Assembly (NCBI GenBank): GCA_011390465.1
Contig: JAABSH010000026.1
Location: forward strand, 1-50,307
DNA length: 50,307 nucleotides
Reading direction: 5' to 3'
Source: Desulfobacteraceae bacterium
GTDB lineage: Bacteria > Desulfobacterota > Desulfobacteria > Desulfobacterales > Desulfosalsimonadaceae
Below the pieces are notes generated by a model, which had not been told where the DNA came from, searched no databases, and worked only from the letters and a program-made list of their open reading frames with translations. This document shows positions 50,002-50,307 of this stretch, piece after piece. Every line of letters starts with the position of its first letter. Position 1 is the first letter of the stretch. Position numbers and translations under genes: made by a program.

Positions 50002-50307
50002 ATGAGATTTTCAGAATCACGGATGGATGTTTTAAAAACAAACCACGGAGAAAAGCTTGATATCCATATCTGGGAACCCGACAGTACCCCCAAAGCCGTA
50101 TTAATGGCCATTCACGGCGGCCTGGCCCATGCCGGAGATTATGTGACGCCGGCCCTGTATTTTAAAGAAAAGGAAGTTGCAACAGTTTCCTATGATCTGC
50201 ACGGGCACAAGCAGGAAAAAATCTTTATTTCCAGTTTTGACCGGTTTGTGGACGATACCGCGGAATTCCTGAAATGGACGAAAAATGCCTACCCGGACAC
50301 ACCCGTC
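50002..50307 (+). CDS. Alpha/beta hydrolase, monoacylglycerol-lipase type (runs off right edge)
   Basis: The first 102 codons are inside the window, from an ATG with a GGAG site 7 bases upstream. The sequence begins MRFSESRMDVLKTNHGEKLD, then LMAIHGGLAHAGDYV, which holds the oxyanion-hole 'HG' motif, and VSYDLHGHKQEK, the typical Y-D-x-x-G-H of the Hydrolase_4 family. The nucleophile elbow lies beyond the window. The preceding 175 bases (49827-50001) contain only a weak T-rich end and nothing else recognisable. Confidence 0.8.
   Translation, partial: MRFSESRMDVLKTNHGEKLDIHIWEPDSTPKAVLMAIHGGLAHAGDYVTPALYFKEKEVATVSYDLHGHKQEKIFISSFDRFVDDTAEFLKWTKNAYPDTPV

Noticed and set aside
1-50307. tRNA, rRNA, riboswitch or integrase/attachment sites
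   Set aside because: Reading both strands by eye I found no cloverleaf with a T-loop, no rRNA-like stretch, no known aptamer core and no recombinase gene. A covariance-model scan could still find small RNAs.

Overview
The window looks like a chromosomal segment of a Desulfobacterota bacterium, most likely Desulfobacterales. This rests on the mix of branched-chain acyl-CoA catabolism, dockerin-bearing secreted proteins, a GIDE/LemA pair, and palindromic repeats of the kinds I associate with that group (for example the 'GTAGGGGCGAATGGCATTCG' family). The genus cannot be fixed from the sequence. No rRNA, tRNA, CRISPR array or complete transposase was seen.

Left end (1-2830): a toxin-antitoxin patch. 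It holds the edge of a HicB-like gene, a 5'-truncated VapC-type PIN remnant, and an intact hipB-hipA pair with a palindrome across its -35 box. A long nested-hairpin element follows hipA.

2938-12778 (minus strand): a leucine/isovalerate-type degradation cluster. In order of transcription it encodes an acyl-CoA dehydrogenase, a 3-methylglutaconyl-CoA hydratase-like crotonase, an acyl-CoA carboxylase beta subunit, a four-helix-bundle protein inside an inverted-repeat cassette, an HMG-CoA lyase-like enzyme, acetoacetyl-CoA synthetase, a DUF6125-like protein and a second, atypical crotonase. Upstream is a MerR-type promoter (19-bp spacer) whose ACGT-rich palindrome resembles LiuR operators. The biotin-carrying alpha subunit is absent, and the lyase lacks the usual catalytic cysteine signature.

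13022-26287 (mostly plus): a genome-maintenance block. Two paralogous DUF523-DUF1722 proteins bracket a GIDE-domain membrane protein, LemA, a UV-damage endonuclease (UvsE), YceH/DUF480, a YkvA/DUF1232 protein, and a YhaO/YhaN-type nuclease-ATPase pair. The second DUF523-DUF1722 gene overlaps a class II photolyase. Direct reversal and nuclease-based UV repair therefore sit together.

26423-50307: a cell-surface and secretion region. It contains a DUF1499 lipoprotein, a tiny secreted half-dockerin protein, a gingipain-type (C25) protease with a dockerin, an HPt protein, a receiver-DUF4388 regulator, a truncated beta-helix gene, and a 3865-residue modular surface protein. That giant has 14 LVIVD repeats, SLH-like repeats, a tandemly duplicated BACON/Ig/Cys-rich unit and a C-terminal dockerin. 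Next come a beta-propeller-like lipoprotein, an SGNH hydrolase with an internal dockerin, and a truncated alpha/beta hydrolase at the right edge. Three copies of one MITE-like element flank the giant gene. The most novel-looking features are the giant protein with its duplicated Cys-rich domain and the surrounding four-member dockerin locus.
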